A stretch of DNA of 32,869 bases, taken from contig NZ_QJSM01000034.1 of the NCBI RefSeq assembly GCF_003205235.1, forward strand, positions 1-32,869. The letters are read 5' to 3'. Positions 7,710 to 15,356 of the stretch are shown in pieces (the first letter of the stretch is position 1; every line of letters begins with the position of its first letter). This DNA is from Thermoplasma sp. Kam2015. Its GTDB lineage: Archaea; Thermoplasmatota; Thermoplasmata; Thermoplasmatales; Thermoplasmataceae. Both the position numbers and the translations under genes were made by a program. A model generated the notes under the pieces. It ran no database searches, was not told the DNA's origin, and saw nothing but the letters and a program-made list of their open reading frames with translations.

Positions 7710-8058
7710 GAAGCCGAACAGATAACGCGGGTCGTACTCATTTGAGCCATATATGATATAAAATTTTATTCGTGAATAGATTTTGTAGGAAATAGAAGCA
7801 ATGTGAAGCCATAGCAAGAAAACCCTTACACCTTTATTATGAGATTTTTAAATATTATCAGATAAAAGAATATACAACATATCGCGAGAATAGGATTATC
7901 CTGATAAACCTCTAAATAGATAATAAGGTTCTTCGGTATTGGTACTATTCTATTAGGATAAAAACAACGCTAATATCACCTAGAAAATACAGTGGGTATA
8001 CCGGTACATGCAAACGTCCAACAGGTCCAGTATCCCAGGACTTCATTTTGGGAAAGGT
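7710..8058. other. Non-coding gap of about 350 nt
   Basis: An A/T-rich stretch between two convergent genes. No open frame with protein-like composition was found on either strand, and no tRNA or clear strong hairpin was seen. Runs such as the A/T stretch near 7838-7856 may act as terminators. I see nothing else in it. Confidence 0.4.
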
Positions 8059-8700
8059 TCATTTGATCTGATCGTCATTGTTCTTAACGCCGCCAAGTGA
8101 CTTCAGGAGATTTTCTAGATCTTTATCCGTGCTGGCTGACTCGGATGGCTCCTGAACAGCAGGCTTTTCCGATGCTTTCTGCCCTTCACCTGAAAGTGAA
8201 GACAATATCTTCTCAACGCTCTCTGGATTGTATTCTCCCTTCTGATTGACAGCGGTAGTTATCTGATCAAGCTGGCTGCTCAGCCTCTCCTGTATCTGAT
8301 CCGATGCAGTGATTATCTTCTCAACATTCTGCTGCATCTGTATCACCTGCTTCTCAGTAAGCTGGCTCTTGAGCAGATCTTCTGATCCTTCTTTCAAGGA
8401 GGCCCATACTTTCTTGGTTGTGTCGGCAAACTGCAGATTAAGATCTATATTTTCAAGAAACAGTTTGTAATCCTTCAGTCCCCTTATGGCACTGTCCAGA
8501 GAAATTATGTTAGAAGCAAAAACCCTTGCCTTTTCTATGTTCCCATCCTTTAACGATATCTTGGCGTTTTGTATATTCATATCCCTGTTCTTTTCATACT
8601 GTCTGATTGCCCTGTCTATGTCAGATTTCCATTTGCTTATCCTGGATCTTCTCTCAAGCATTTTCTCTTCTTCGCTCTTTCCAAATTTGAATAATACCAT
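8059..8700 (-). CDS. ESCRT-III/Snf7-like (CdvB-type) protein with C-terminal MIM1-like motifs
   Basis: A soluble, highly helical protein of 213 residues. After a short amphipathic N-terminus (VLFKFGKSEEEKM) a basic helix runs RRSRISKWKSDIDRAIRQYEK. Then comes AKISLKDGNIEKARVFASN and a long helix with LKDYKLFLENIDLNLQFA. This 'A-x-L-x-x-G-x-x-x-x-A-R-x-x-A' hairpin pattern is that of the Snf7 core of ESCRT-III. A low-complexity linker follows, ending in DLENLLKSLGG; D192, L195, L199 and L202 fit the MIM1 pattern (D/E)xxLxxRLxxL, with Leu in place of Arg. A similar helix with V162, I165, L166 and L169 precedes it. MIM1 motifs bind MIT domains of Vps4, one of which is encoded at 1892-3010. The ATG at 8700 is chosen because GGAG at 8710-8707 is 6 nt upstream and abuts the ATG at 8706. 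Confidence 0.75.
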   Translation of the reverse strand: MVLFKFGKSEEEKMLERRSRISKWKSDIDRAIRQYEKNRDMNIQNAKISLKDGNIEKARVFASNIISLDSAIRGLKDYKLFLENIDLNLQFADTTKKVWASLKEGSEDLLKSQLTEKQVIQMQQNVEKIITASDQIQERLSSQLDQITTAVNQKGEYNPESVEKILSSLSGEGQKASEKPAVQEPSESASTDKDLENLLKSLGGVKNNDDQIK

Positions 8701-8838
8701 GATCATCTCCTTCGATCTTTTACTTTCTTCTCCCTTTAAAATATTAATTTAATGTGAGATATAAACTTTTATGTGTATTCCACTTTTTATCTATGATCCC
8801 AATTTTTTTATGATCTTCTCGTAAATCCAAAAACATCA

Positions 8839-9804
8839 TCATATGCTGCTGGAATAGACGTCTTTTACCGCCTTAAGATCACGCAGTGCAAGGTATGGAT
8901 CGAATGGGACAGGAGAATCGTCAAGCACGCTCTTCAAAAAACCAGAAACTTCGTCAAAGAATATGTCATGTTTACCCAGATCAATTAACGAACCGTTGAG
9001 TATAGGATCACCATATGCACGTTTCCCCTTTGGTGTTTCGAAATTGTTTGGTTTGGTAGTAATATCCTCAACTATGCTCCCTTCGGTTCCCACTATCTCA
9101 AATGATGGTAACAACGGCGGGTAGGGATAACCCCATGAATAGAAAAATACCCCGTTTGATCCGTTCCTGAACTTAAATAACGCCTCGACCGTGTCCGGTT
9201 CCTCTATCGATGGTACAGACTTATAAAAGTTTGAACGAATGGATACATATTCGCCGCTAAGATTCAGCAACGTATCGATAAAATGTATGCCGCCATCGAT
9301 CAGTGGCCCACCGCCCATTATTGAGGCCTGCGATCTCCATCCATGCCAGTTGTATTTCCTCTGATCCCTTATTATTATTGTATGCGCTGATCCGATCTTT
9401 CCAGAATCCATGAATTCTTTAGCTTTCCACACACTTGGATCGAAATAATACTGATCCGCAACCATCAATTTTCTTCTATATTCCTCGGAGGATCTTATCA
9501 TTTCCTGCGCGTCTTTGATCTCTGTAGCTATTGGCTTTTCCACCAGTACATGCTTCCCCAAACTCAAGGATCGAATCGTAACATCCTTGTGGAGGTTGTG
9601 TGGAAGAACAAGATCGAATATCTCCGCATCCGATTTGAATGCCTCTTCAAGAGATCCATATACCTTTTTTATGTCGTACTTGCCTTTCAACTCATTTACT
9701 ATATCCATCTTTCTCTCAGTTATCTCTATATCAATATCCGCCTTTGACCATGCTTCAATATGTCGTTTTCCAAATCCATTAAGGCCAATTATATTAACTT
9801 TCAA
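8839..9804 (-). CDS. Gfo/Idh/MocA-family oxidoreductase
   Basis: A 321-residue NAD(P)-dependent sugar or cyclitol dehydrogenase-type protein. The N-terminal Rossmann domain (IIGLNGFGKRH) is followed by the family motif EKPIATE, whose Lys is the usual catalytic residue. The C-terminal alpha/beta domain contains the substrate-site segment GGGPLIDGGIHFIDTLLNLSG, where GG-H-D is diagnostic. The substrate cannot be told. The frame opens at TTG 9810, but GAGGGA at 9816-9811 is spaced 6 nt from the TTG at 9804, so the latter is preferred (MKVNIIGLNG). A TATA element at 9851-9860 and a repeated TAACT motif at the predicted transcript start suggest a regulated gene. Confidence 0.85.
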   Translation of the reverse strand: MKVNIIGLNGFGKRHIEAWSKADIDIEITERKMDIVNELKGKYDIKKVYGSLEEAFKSDAEIFDLVLPHNLHKDVTIRSLSLGKHVLVEKPIATEIKDAQEMIRSSEEYRRKLMVADQYYFDPSVWKAKEFMDSGKIGSAHTIIIRDQRKYNWHGWRSQASIMGGGPLIDGGIHFIDTLLNLSGEYVSIRSNFYKSVPSIEEPDTVEALFKFRNGSNGVFFYSWGYPYPPLLPSFEIVGTEGSIVEDITTKPNNFETPKGKRAYGDPILNGSLIDLGKHDIFFDEVSGFLKSVLDDSPVPFDPYLALRDLKAVKDVYSSSI

Positions 9805-9824
9805 AATCAATCCCTCTGACGTCT

Positions 9825-9847
9825 AGTTAGATTAACTACAACTAACT
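9825..9847. promoter_or_regulatory. Candidate operator over the oxidoreductase transcript start
   Basis: AGTTA at 9825-9829 faces TAACT at 9833-9837, and TAACT is repeated at 9843-9847, exactly 10 bp further. With the TATA element at 9851-9860, transcription should begin near 9830, inside the motif. A bound protein would block initiation. No binder is known. Confidence 0.35.
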
Positions 9848-9850
9848 TTG

Positions 9851-9860
9851 CTTAATATAC
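9851..9860 (-). promoter_or_regulatory. TATA box of the Gfo/Idh/MocA gene
   Basis: GTATATTAAG on the minus strand. It predicts a short leader of about 25 nt carrying the GAGGGA site. Confidence 0.4.
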
Positions 9861-9886
9861 TTTTCATAGAGATACTAGGAAGTCCA

Positions 9887-10264
9887 AGCCAGCTACCTCT
9901 CGCTAAAAGCTCAGAGCTTGCAGCTGGGTGGATCAGATGAGCGAAAATAACACGCGTCACAATAGGCTGGCTGACTACAGCCCCGTCCCTGATATTGAGG
10001 GATGCAACGAAATCTGCCTCTCCCTCAAACCCACAGGAAACCCATCTGAAACTGGATAGTTCAGGTCTGTTCCTTTTACCTATGGTGTGACATACAGGGC
10101 ATTCCCTGCTGGAATTATACGGATCAATGACGATGACTGTAACGCTTATTTCCTTTGCCGTGTATCCGAAGAACTTACTTGTTTTCCATTGGGGAAGTCC
10201 GTGTATCTCATGTCCGAAGAAAGAGTTTTATTGCTTCTATCAAACACCTAACCTTTCTATAAAT
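9887..10264 (-). mobile_element. IS200/IS605-type remnant, copy A (carries a decayed tnpB 3' part)
   Basis: The element lies on the minus strand. Its right-end hairpin remnant AGCGAGAGGTAGCT is at 9891-9904, and its other end is the 60-nt block at 10193-10252 shared with copies B and C (identical or nearly so over most positions), finishing in CTATAAA. Between them lies the C-terminal part of a TnpB protein. No TnpA or other transposase is encoded in the window, so this copy is dead. Confidence 0.6.
9905..10195 (-). pseudogene. tnpB (IS605 OrfB) C-terminal fragment
   Basis: The minus strand translates as IHGLPQWKTSKFFGY, then a VTVIVIDPYNSSRECPVC segment, then a GKRNRPELSSFR segment, then VSCGFEGEADFVASLNIRDG. 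This is the zinc-ribbon and RuvC-III end of TnpB, the RNA-guided nuclease of IS200/IS605 elements. The first CxxC is intact (codons at 10101-10099 and 10092-10090). In the second, the first Cys is Trp (FRWVSC), so the zinc site is broken. The RuvC-III Asp in EADF is kept. The N-terminal two thirds of the gene are missing, and the frame runs on past the element end instead of stopping. Confidence 0.7.
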
Positions 10265-10456
10265 ATTGTAAGATCTGCTTGTTCCATCCTTCACAGCTTT
10301 GAAATTCCTTTCAACGGTTATCTCAGAAATATTTTTTAATTGAATAATGATAGAGATATTGTATAAGAAATGATGTTACAAATGCATAATAGAATAATAT
10401 CGTTCAATCTTGTATCATTTCATTAAAATATCGATATTATGGGAGTGCTGATCGAT

Positions 10457-10744
10457 TTGAACATACGACGTGTGGTGCTTGATGTTGACAAGGGCCTGAA
10501 CAGGCCAACGTTGGTTGAACTTGCTGCCGCGATAGAAAGAGTGCAGGGAGTAGAGGCAGTCAATATAATAGTGACGGAAATGGATATGGAAACTATGGGC
10601 ACAAATATAACCGTGGAAGGTACAAATATAAACTACGATGAACTGATAGAAACTATTGAAAACACTGGATCTGCCATACATTCAGTTGATGAAATTGCTG
10701 TGGGCAAAAGGCTAATAGAAAACGTGAGGAGAAATCAGAATTGA
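10457..10744 (+). CDS. DUF211 family protein
   Basis: A 95-residue protein of the archaeal DUF211 family, with a ferredoxin-like alpha/beta fold. The sequence shows IRRVVLDVDKG, RVQGVEAVNIIVTEMDMETMGTNITVEG and NTGSAIHSVDEIAVGK, all matching the family's strand-helix pattern and its closing IHS-DE-G-K motif. Function is not established. The frame opens at an ATG at 10439, but a TATA-like TTAAAATA at about 10423-10430 predicts a transcript start near 10453, and the family normally begins right at the IRR strand, so the TTG at 10457 is a likelier start. It overlaps the next gene by 4 nt, so it is probably co-translated with a VIT/CCC1-like membrane protein. Confidence 0.85.
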   Translation: MNIRRVVLDVDKGLNRPTLVELAAAIERVQGVEAVNIIVTEMDMETMGTNITVEGTNINYDELIETIENTGSAIHSVDEIAVGKRLIENVRRNQN

Positions 10745-11265
10745 GAGGGCGCATTCTCTTTTCCATAACACTTGGGCTCTCCGATGGAATAATAACATCA
10801 CTTATGATAGCTGCAGCAGCGCTCTCTTCTACCGTTTCCATAGGGCTGATCGAAGCCTTAAGGATTGGCGCTGGTTCGGCCATAGTGGGAAGTTTCAGTT
10901 TCTTCATAGCCGAGTACGCCAGATTGCGTGGTGAAATATCACGGATGTCAAGACAGCTAGCCATGGAGTCGCCGAGGAAACTCATGAGAAGCCACATCGG
11001 CATTGAAATAACTGAGGAAGCCGTGGAGGGTACTGCAATTGCTGGGCTTTCTGGTTTTCTAGGTTCAATGATCCCCCTGGCCTCTGATGCGTTATTTCCT
11101 GGATTGCATGCACTTCCATTTATAGCAGCTACAGTTGCGCTTGCCTTTCTAGGCATAGGTCTTGCAAGGTCAATTTCAGGTCATTATGCTATATGGGCAG
11201 TCGGCATGTCTGCCGTCGGCATAATAATGTCCTATATAGGCATACTTCTGCACATAGTCTCATGA
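10741..11265 (+). CDS. VIT1/CCC1-like membrane protein
   Basis: A 174-residue integral membrane protein with about five spans. The N-terminal pattern GLSDGIITSLMIAAAALSST and the following GAGSAIVGSFSFFIAEYARLRGE resemble the DG-v and SMa-gEy motifs of VIT1/CCC1 family iron/manganese transporters. The family's metal-binding cytoplasmic helix is short here, and the usual E-E-x-E pattern is only partly visible (EITEEAVEGTA), so transport of iron or manganese is a guess. It starts at a TTG at 10741 that overlaps the DUF211 stop codon (TTGA); GGAG at 10728-10731 supports that start. Most likely one operon with DUF211. Confidence 0.65.
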   Translation: MRGRILFSITLGLSDGIITSLMIAAAALSSTVSIGLIEALRIGAGSAIVGSFSFFIAEYARLRGEISRMSRQLAMESPRKLMRSHIGIEITEEAVEGTAIAGLSGFLGSMIPLASDALFPGLHALPFIAATVALAFLGIGLARSISGHYAIWAVGMSAVGIIMSYIGILLHIVS

Positions 11266-11346
11266 GTAATTGTATCGAAGCTCAGAGGCTTCAAAATGTC
11301 ATATCTCCATAAATAACTTTAATTATAATTATGGCTATGGGATTTG

Positions 11347-12537
11347 GTGATAACGGACATACTCACCCAGATCTTGATACTGCTCTCCGTTTCTATGCTG
11401 CTGGGCGTTGTACTTGATAAATTCAAAATTCCAGAGGTTGTCGCATATATCGTCTCCGGTGTGATAGTCGGTGCAGGTGTCCTGAAGATTATATTACCCT
11501 CACCCACGATATCAGACATAGAGAGCATCTCGCTCTTCTTCATAATCCTGTCCATAGGGGTGGAGGCAAATACTGAGTACATATATGGAAATCTGAGGAG
11601 ATCCATAATATTCACCATCTCAGGTTTTGTTATACCGATGATACTCGGATTGATCATACTCAACATGATCACCCCATTTGGTGTGATTTCTTCATTTGTT
11701 GTATCATTGTCGGTTAGTGTTCCTTCAATCTCGATAATATCGGTTCTGTTGATGAGATACAATCTCCTCAAAGTGAATGGAGGGAGACTTATCCTTTCAG
11801 CAGTTGTTCTCACCGATATACTGGCCTTTATAATGCTTTCAGCCACAACGGAAAATATGTACAGAGTGATCGAATCGCTCGGTTTTGTGGTATTATTCTT
11901 CTTTGCAATAGCGGTATTCGATATTCTGATAAGGAGAAGGGCGATAGGAATAATAAAATGGATTGAAGAAAAGGAGGAAAGCACGAACATGGAGTACCTG
12001 CTCTTCTCTATCGTTATAATAGCCGGATTGCTTGTATCAATCATATTTGAGGCTATCGGCATAACCTATGTGCTTGGATCTTTCTTTGCGGGTATACTCA
12101 TACATGAGGCCTCAGTCGGTGAAAAATACCACAGAATGCTGGTTAATACTCTGAAGCGGATAAATGACTCGTTCTTCATCCCGCTGTTCTTTTCCATAGC
12201 TGGACTAAGTGTTGTCTTTCCACATCTGGATCTGTTCATCATCTTTCTGCCGGCACTTATTGTCATAATAGCCTCAGGCACGGCTCTTAACTATCTGATG
12301 TCCAAGAGATTCATAAAGAGCATAACACCATTGACAACGATGTCTGTGCTGGGCGGAAGAGGTGCAGTTGGCGTCATTATAGCCGCAATAGCTTACGACA
12401 CCGGCATAATAACATCGACCGAATATTCACTTGCGATACTAGGAACAGTTCTGATTTCATTGATAATAACGCCATTGATCTCACTTGCTGTATCAGGTAA
12501 CAAAAATGCGGGAACCAGCAGCCAGTCAGGTACCTGA
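11347..12537 (+). CDS. CPA2-type cation/proton antiporter (KefB/NapA-like)
   Basis: An integral membrane antiporter of about 397 residues with 11-13 spans. Family features include the opening DKFKIPEVVAYIVSGVIVG, the SLFFIILSIGVEANTEYI segment, the GITYVLGSFFAGILIHEASVG repeat, and a late Gly-rich motif GGRGAVGVIIAAIAYDTG. These match sodium (or potassium)/proton exchangers of the CPA2 branch. The protein ends after the transport domain, with no TrkA-N nucleotide-binding domain. In an acidophile-like organism such a protein would help hold cytoplasmic pH, but the cation is not readable. A TTG at 11344 is in the same frame. A TATA-like element at 11309-11325 lies just upstream. Confidence 0.85.
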   Translation: MITDILTQILILLSVSMLLGVVLDKFKIPEVVAYIVSGVIVGAGVLKIILPSPTISDIESISLFFIILSIGVEANTEYIYGNLRRSIIFTISGFVIPMILGLIILNMITPFGVISSFVVSLSVSVPSISIISVLLMRYNLLKVNGGRLILSAVVLTDILAFIMLSATTENMYRVIESLGFVVLFFFAIAVFDILIRRRAIGIIKWIEEKEESTNMEYLLFSIVIIAGLLVSIIFEAIGITYVLGSFFAGILIHEASVGEKYHRMLVNTLKRINDSFFIPLFFSIAGLSVVFPHLDLFIIFLPALIVIIASGTALNYLMSKRFIKSITPLTTMSVLGGRGAVGVIIAAIAYDTGIITSTEYSLAILGTVLISLIITPLISLAVSGNKNAGTSSQSGT

Positions 12538-12676
12538 ACTGTTGCAAGGCACTTCGTCTTTATCAAGGCCAGAACATATAATGTTTCTTGAATAAAATTT
12601 TACTTAATACCGTTTTTCAATTAAAAAGGCCAAATCATGATGGGTTTATCATTTTTATAATTTATAAGAGAAAAAG

Positions 12677-12687
12677 TTAATTAATAC
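12677..12687 (+). promoter_or_regulatory. TATA box of the SufR-like gene
   Basis: GTTAATTAATA, centred about 23 nt before the ATG at 12705. It fits a leaderless start. Confidence 0.45.
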
Positions 12688-12704
12688 GCCAATGTTTCAT
12701 ATAT

Positions 12705-13355
12705 ATGGAAGGATTAGAAGACGCCGATGGTTATCCAACCGAGTCGAGGATCATAATTACCTTGAAGAAGCATGACGGATTATCTCTTCAGGACCTGTCA
12801 GATCAACTCGGATTATCAAAGATGGCCATACTCAAGCATATTCAAGTTTTGGAGAACAGACATATTGTGGAAAGAAGGATCATGAAAGGCGAAATAGGTC
12901 GACCATTCTATAGGTTCTATCTTCTAACGGAATCTTCAAGCGCATTTGGTTCCGCAGGAGATCGGATATTGAATGAACTGATAGAATTTCTTGCCGAAAC
13001 AGGCAACAGGGATCTGGTGATCAGATTCCTAGAAAATAGGTATGATGAGATAAAAAGATCTTACATTCGGAAACTGGGTAACATGAAAGAAGATTCAAGG
13101 GTTGAAGGACTGGTAAAGCTACGTTATGAAGAAAATTACGTGCCTGAACTGAAGAAGACTGGTAATTCCAAATACGAGCTGTCTGAATACAATTGCCCCA
13201 TATTCACCATTGCCCAAAGATTCGGCGAGGCCTGTTCACTGGAATGCAGCCTATTCGAATCCGTGCTGGGTATGAAGGTCGTTTCTACACACACGCAGGT
13301 CAATGGACACGGTGCCTGCCGATTCATAATAAGTAAAGAGAAATCAGTTTCGTGA
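12705..13355 (+). CDS. SufR-like winged-helix regulator with C-terminal cysteine cluster
   Basis: A 216-residue transcription regulator. Residues 12-75 form a winged helix (LSLQDLSDQLGLSKMAILKH, then wing GEIGRPFYRFYLL). The C-terminal domain carries C164, C177, C181 and C205 plus nearby His residues, in the order NCPIFTIA, EACSLEC, VNGHGACRF. This is the cysteine pattern of SufR-type proteins, which bind an Fe-S cluster and repress Fe-S assembly genes in bacteria. An iron, redox or oxygen sensing role is inferred. The TGA stop lies in the end sequence of an IS remnant that begins at 13352, so the last residues may be set by the insertion. Neighbouring suf genes are not seen. Confidence 0.8.
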   Translation: MEGLEDADGYPTESRIIITLKKHDGLSLQDLSDQLGLSKMAILKHIQVLENRHIVERRIMKGEIGRPFYRFYLLTESSSAFGSAGDRILNELIEFLAETGNRDLVIRFLENRYDEIKRSYIRKLGNMKEDSRVEGLVKLRYEENYVPELKKTGNSKYELSEYNCPIFTIAQRFGEACSLECSLFESVLGMKVVSTHTQVNGHGACRFIISKEKSVS

Positions 13356-13676
13356 GCTACTCCTCAGCTCAAGCTTCGGATCTTCCTGCTTCAACGATCA
13401 AACTCGATCCACATACTGCCAGATCGCAGTTTCCCGTCATTGGAAACTTTCTTTCGGATCACGTCTGGAAGAAGGGTTACGGAGGTTGCGATCTCCACAG
13501 GCGTATATTCGGATCTCAGCGATTTTACTAAAGTATCATCCACTTGGTTTTCATGGATGATAAAAGAGAATATGGGAAGACGATCTATAGATATTCCCAT
13601 TGAAGGAAGTCCGTGTATCTCCTGTACGAAGAGAGAGTTTTACTGCTTCCCTCAAACTCCTAACTTTTTTATAAAA
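13352..13676 (-). mobile_element. IS200/IS605-derived element, copy B (no tnpB)
   Basis: About 325 nt. On the minus strand the right end forms GAGCT-GAGGAGT-AGCTC (a 5-bp hairpin at 13354-13370), typical of IS605-group ends. The left end carries the 60-nt block at 13605-13664, including an AGTTT/AAACT inverted repeat, and ends at CTAACTTTTTTATAAAA. The interior is shared in part with copy C (13486-13561 against 31391-31463) but not with the tnpB part of copy A. A 69-codon frame at 13391-13600 lies inside; in copy C it is frameshifted and stopped, so I do not call it a gene. The insertion abuts the SufR-like gene. Confidence 0.6.
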
Positions 13677-13760
13677 GAATCTGGCCTTTGATAGTTTTTC
13701 ATTTTTTTGAACGAAGCATTCTATTACGAGTCTCTGATATTTTATAAAATTTATAAACGA

Positions 13761-13770
13761 TTTAATTTAT
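13761..13770 (+). promoter_or_regulatory. TATA-like element of the MFS gene
   Basis: TTTAATTTAT, centred about 28 nt before the ATG at 13794. A neighbouring TTTATAAAC at 13749-13757 is a further option. Confidence 0.35.
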
Positions 13771-13793
13771 TAATTTTTCAAAGATAAGATCTT

Positions 13794-15008
13794 ATGCAAT
13801 CAACGAGAATATCGAAGGATTCGACATTACTTTACAATTCATCGAAGATATTAGCACTATCCTCCACATATCCGGTGGAAATTTACACCATGTTTCTGCT
13901 CAGCCTCAGCGATCTAGGCAAGATCCAGTTCGGAACTATTATGATACTTTCATTGATTTTTTCAATGTTCATCGATCCCTTCCTGGGAAAAATAATAGAC
14001 TCATTTCCAAGAAAGAGACTTATAGAAATGCTGCAGACAATCTCGATCCTATTCGAGATGTTCTCTCTCCTTCTCTGGCACTTTCATATAATGCAGAGGA
14101 TGCTGGTGCTTTCGGTGCTGCTGATCTATATTAATGTGAGTTCAAGCGTGTACTTTGACATGATGAGGGCATTGCTTCAGACCATATCACACCAAACTGC
14201 ATATCTGAGGATGAACGGCATCGCAGAAGCGTCTGGGCAGTTTCCGTCCCTCCTTGGATCTGCGATAGCTGTACCTGCTCTATTACTCATTGGACCGCAG
14301 GGATCACTTGCGCTGGCCATAATCATCCAAATAATATCATTGCTATTCATATCATTGATCGAAGAGAATTTCACTCCAGAAAAATCTTTACGGGATAAGA
14401 AGATCAAACATAATGGAGTCCTGTCGATGATCAGGAGATATCCCAAGCAAACCTTTCTCATCTATTTTCTGAACTTTCCGTTCATCATGATCATAGTTGG
14501 CAATCTGCTGAAGCCTGTATTCATAGTGAATGTTATTCATGGAAATGTATCGTATATTTCATTCTCTGAAATGGATTATGCGGCCTTTGCTGCGCTGACT
14601 GGCCTGGCCATATCGATGTTTCCAAGAGGAAATGAACTTGCCAACAGCTTCATTTTTTTCGCTATTTACACAGCTGCTCTGCTTCTTATGCCTTTTTCCT
14701 CTAATTTCATCTTCTTCATGATCTTTCAGAGCTTACACGGAATCGGAAATCCAGGAACGCGGATAAATAGAAATTCATTCGTGATGAAGCATGTTCCTAT
14801 GGAAATGCTCGGAAGGTTTTCATCAGGAGTTTCTTTCCTTTCCACCATAACAATGATGACCATACTGATAGCGGTTACTCTGGAAATCAATAGTACCAGC
14901 ATAATATTTATTTTCCTAGCCCTTGGAACACTGTCTGTAGCGGCGATGATCATGGCCTTCCTACTTAAACAAAAAACCGCTATGACAATGTTTTCAACCG
15001 ACGTGTAA
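13794..15008 (+). CDS. Major facilitator superfamily transporter
   Basis: A 404-residue polytopic membrane protein with about 12 spans in two groups of six, separated by a charged loop (EENFTPEKSLRDKKIKHNG, residues about 190-208). The loop between the second and third spans, DPFLGKIIDSFPRKRLIEML, matches the MFS motif A pattern (G-x-x-x-D-x-x-x-R-[KR]). The N-terminus is short and polar. The substrate is unknown. The closest MFS type by look is the drug-efflux or MFS_1 group, but I cannot place it further. It is the only gene between IS copy B and the tRNA gene, and its A/T-rich upstream supports a leaderless ATG at 13794. Confidence 0.75.
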   Translation: MQSTRISKDSTLLYNSSKILALSSTYPVEIYTMFLLSLSDLGKIQFGTIMILSLIFSMFIDPFLGKIIDSFPRKRLIEMLQTISILFEMFSLLLWHFHIMQRMLVLSVLLIYINVSSSVYFDMMRALLQTISHQTAYLRMNGIAEASGQFPSLLGSAIAVPALLLIGPQGSLALAIIIQIISLLFISLIEENFTPEKSLRDKKIKHNGVLSMIRRYPKQTFLIYFLNFPFIMIIVGNLLKPVFIVNVIHGNVSYISFSEMDYAAFAALTGLAISMFPRGNELANSFIFFAIYTAALLLMPFSSNFIFFMIFQSLHGIGNPGTRINRNSFVMKHVPMEMLGRFSSGVSFLSTITMMTILIAVTLEINSTSIIFIFLALGTLSVAAMIMAFLLKQKTAMTMFSTDV

Positions 15009-15145
15009 AGCTTTCAATAGAAATTATGAGATATATAAGCATAACCTCATGATCCTGATTTAACTGCATTCTATTGCCAAATTCGAGTTAGAAATCCTAC
15101 AAAACGAGCGATCTGATTCTAAGCTTCAATTAATGAATAGCTCAA

Positions 15146-15219
15146 TGCCCGGGCCGGGATTTGAACCCGGATCTGAGGCTCCGCAGGCCTCCAGGATATC
15201 CAAATTACCCCACTCGGGC
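15146..15219 (-). tRNA. tRNA-Arg (anticodon GCG)
   Basis: A minus-strand cloverleaf of 74 nt, including the discriminator A at 15146. The anticodon arm is GAGGC-CTGCGGA-GCCTC, which gives anticodon GCG for CGC codons. The T arm is CCGGG-TTCAAAT-CCCGG, and the D arm contains AATTTGG. The acceptor stem is GCCCGAG against CCCGGGC: six pairs plus an A6-C67 mismatch. No intron and no encoded CCA are seen. A TATA-like CATAAATATC lies at about 15239-15248. Confidence 0.9.
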
Positions 15220-15356
15220 ATTTCCGTATCCATTTTTGATATTTATGTTTGCGTACACAGTAAAAAATGAAATGTACTGCTGGAATTATATTTATAAATT
15301 CTTACAAATAAAATTATCGTATATGGCCAGCTATACAAAAATATATAAAAAAATAT

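Noticed and set aside
10653-11156. A 167-codon minus-strand frame opposite the VIT/CCC1-like gene.
   Set aside because: Antisense shadow; the plus-strand protein has the overlap, ribosome binding site and family motifs.
11319-12062. A 247-codon minus-strand frame opposite the antiporter gene.
   Set aside because: It is the antisense shadow of a clear 12-span transporter; its composition (Ser/Ile/Thr-rich) is what such shadows give.
13391-13600. A 69-codon minus-strand frame inside IS copy B.
   Set aside because: The same segment in copy C is frameshifted and stopped, so the frame is not being kept; it is treated as part of the element.
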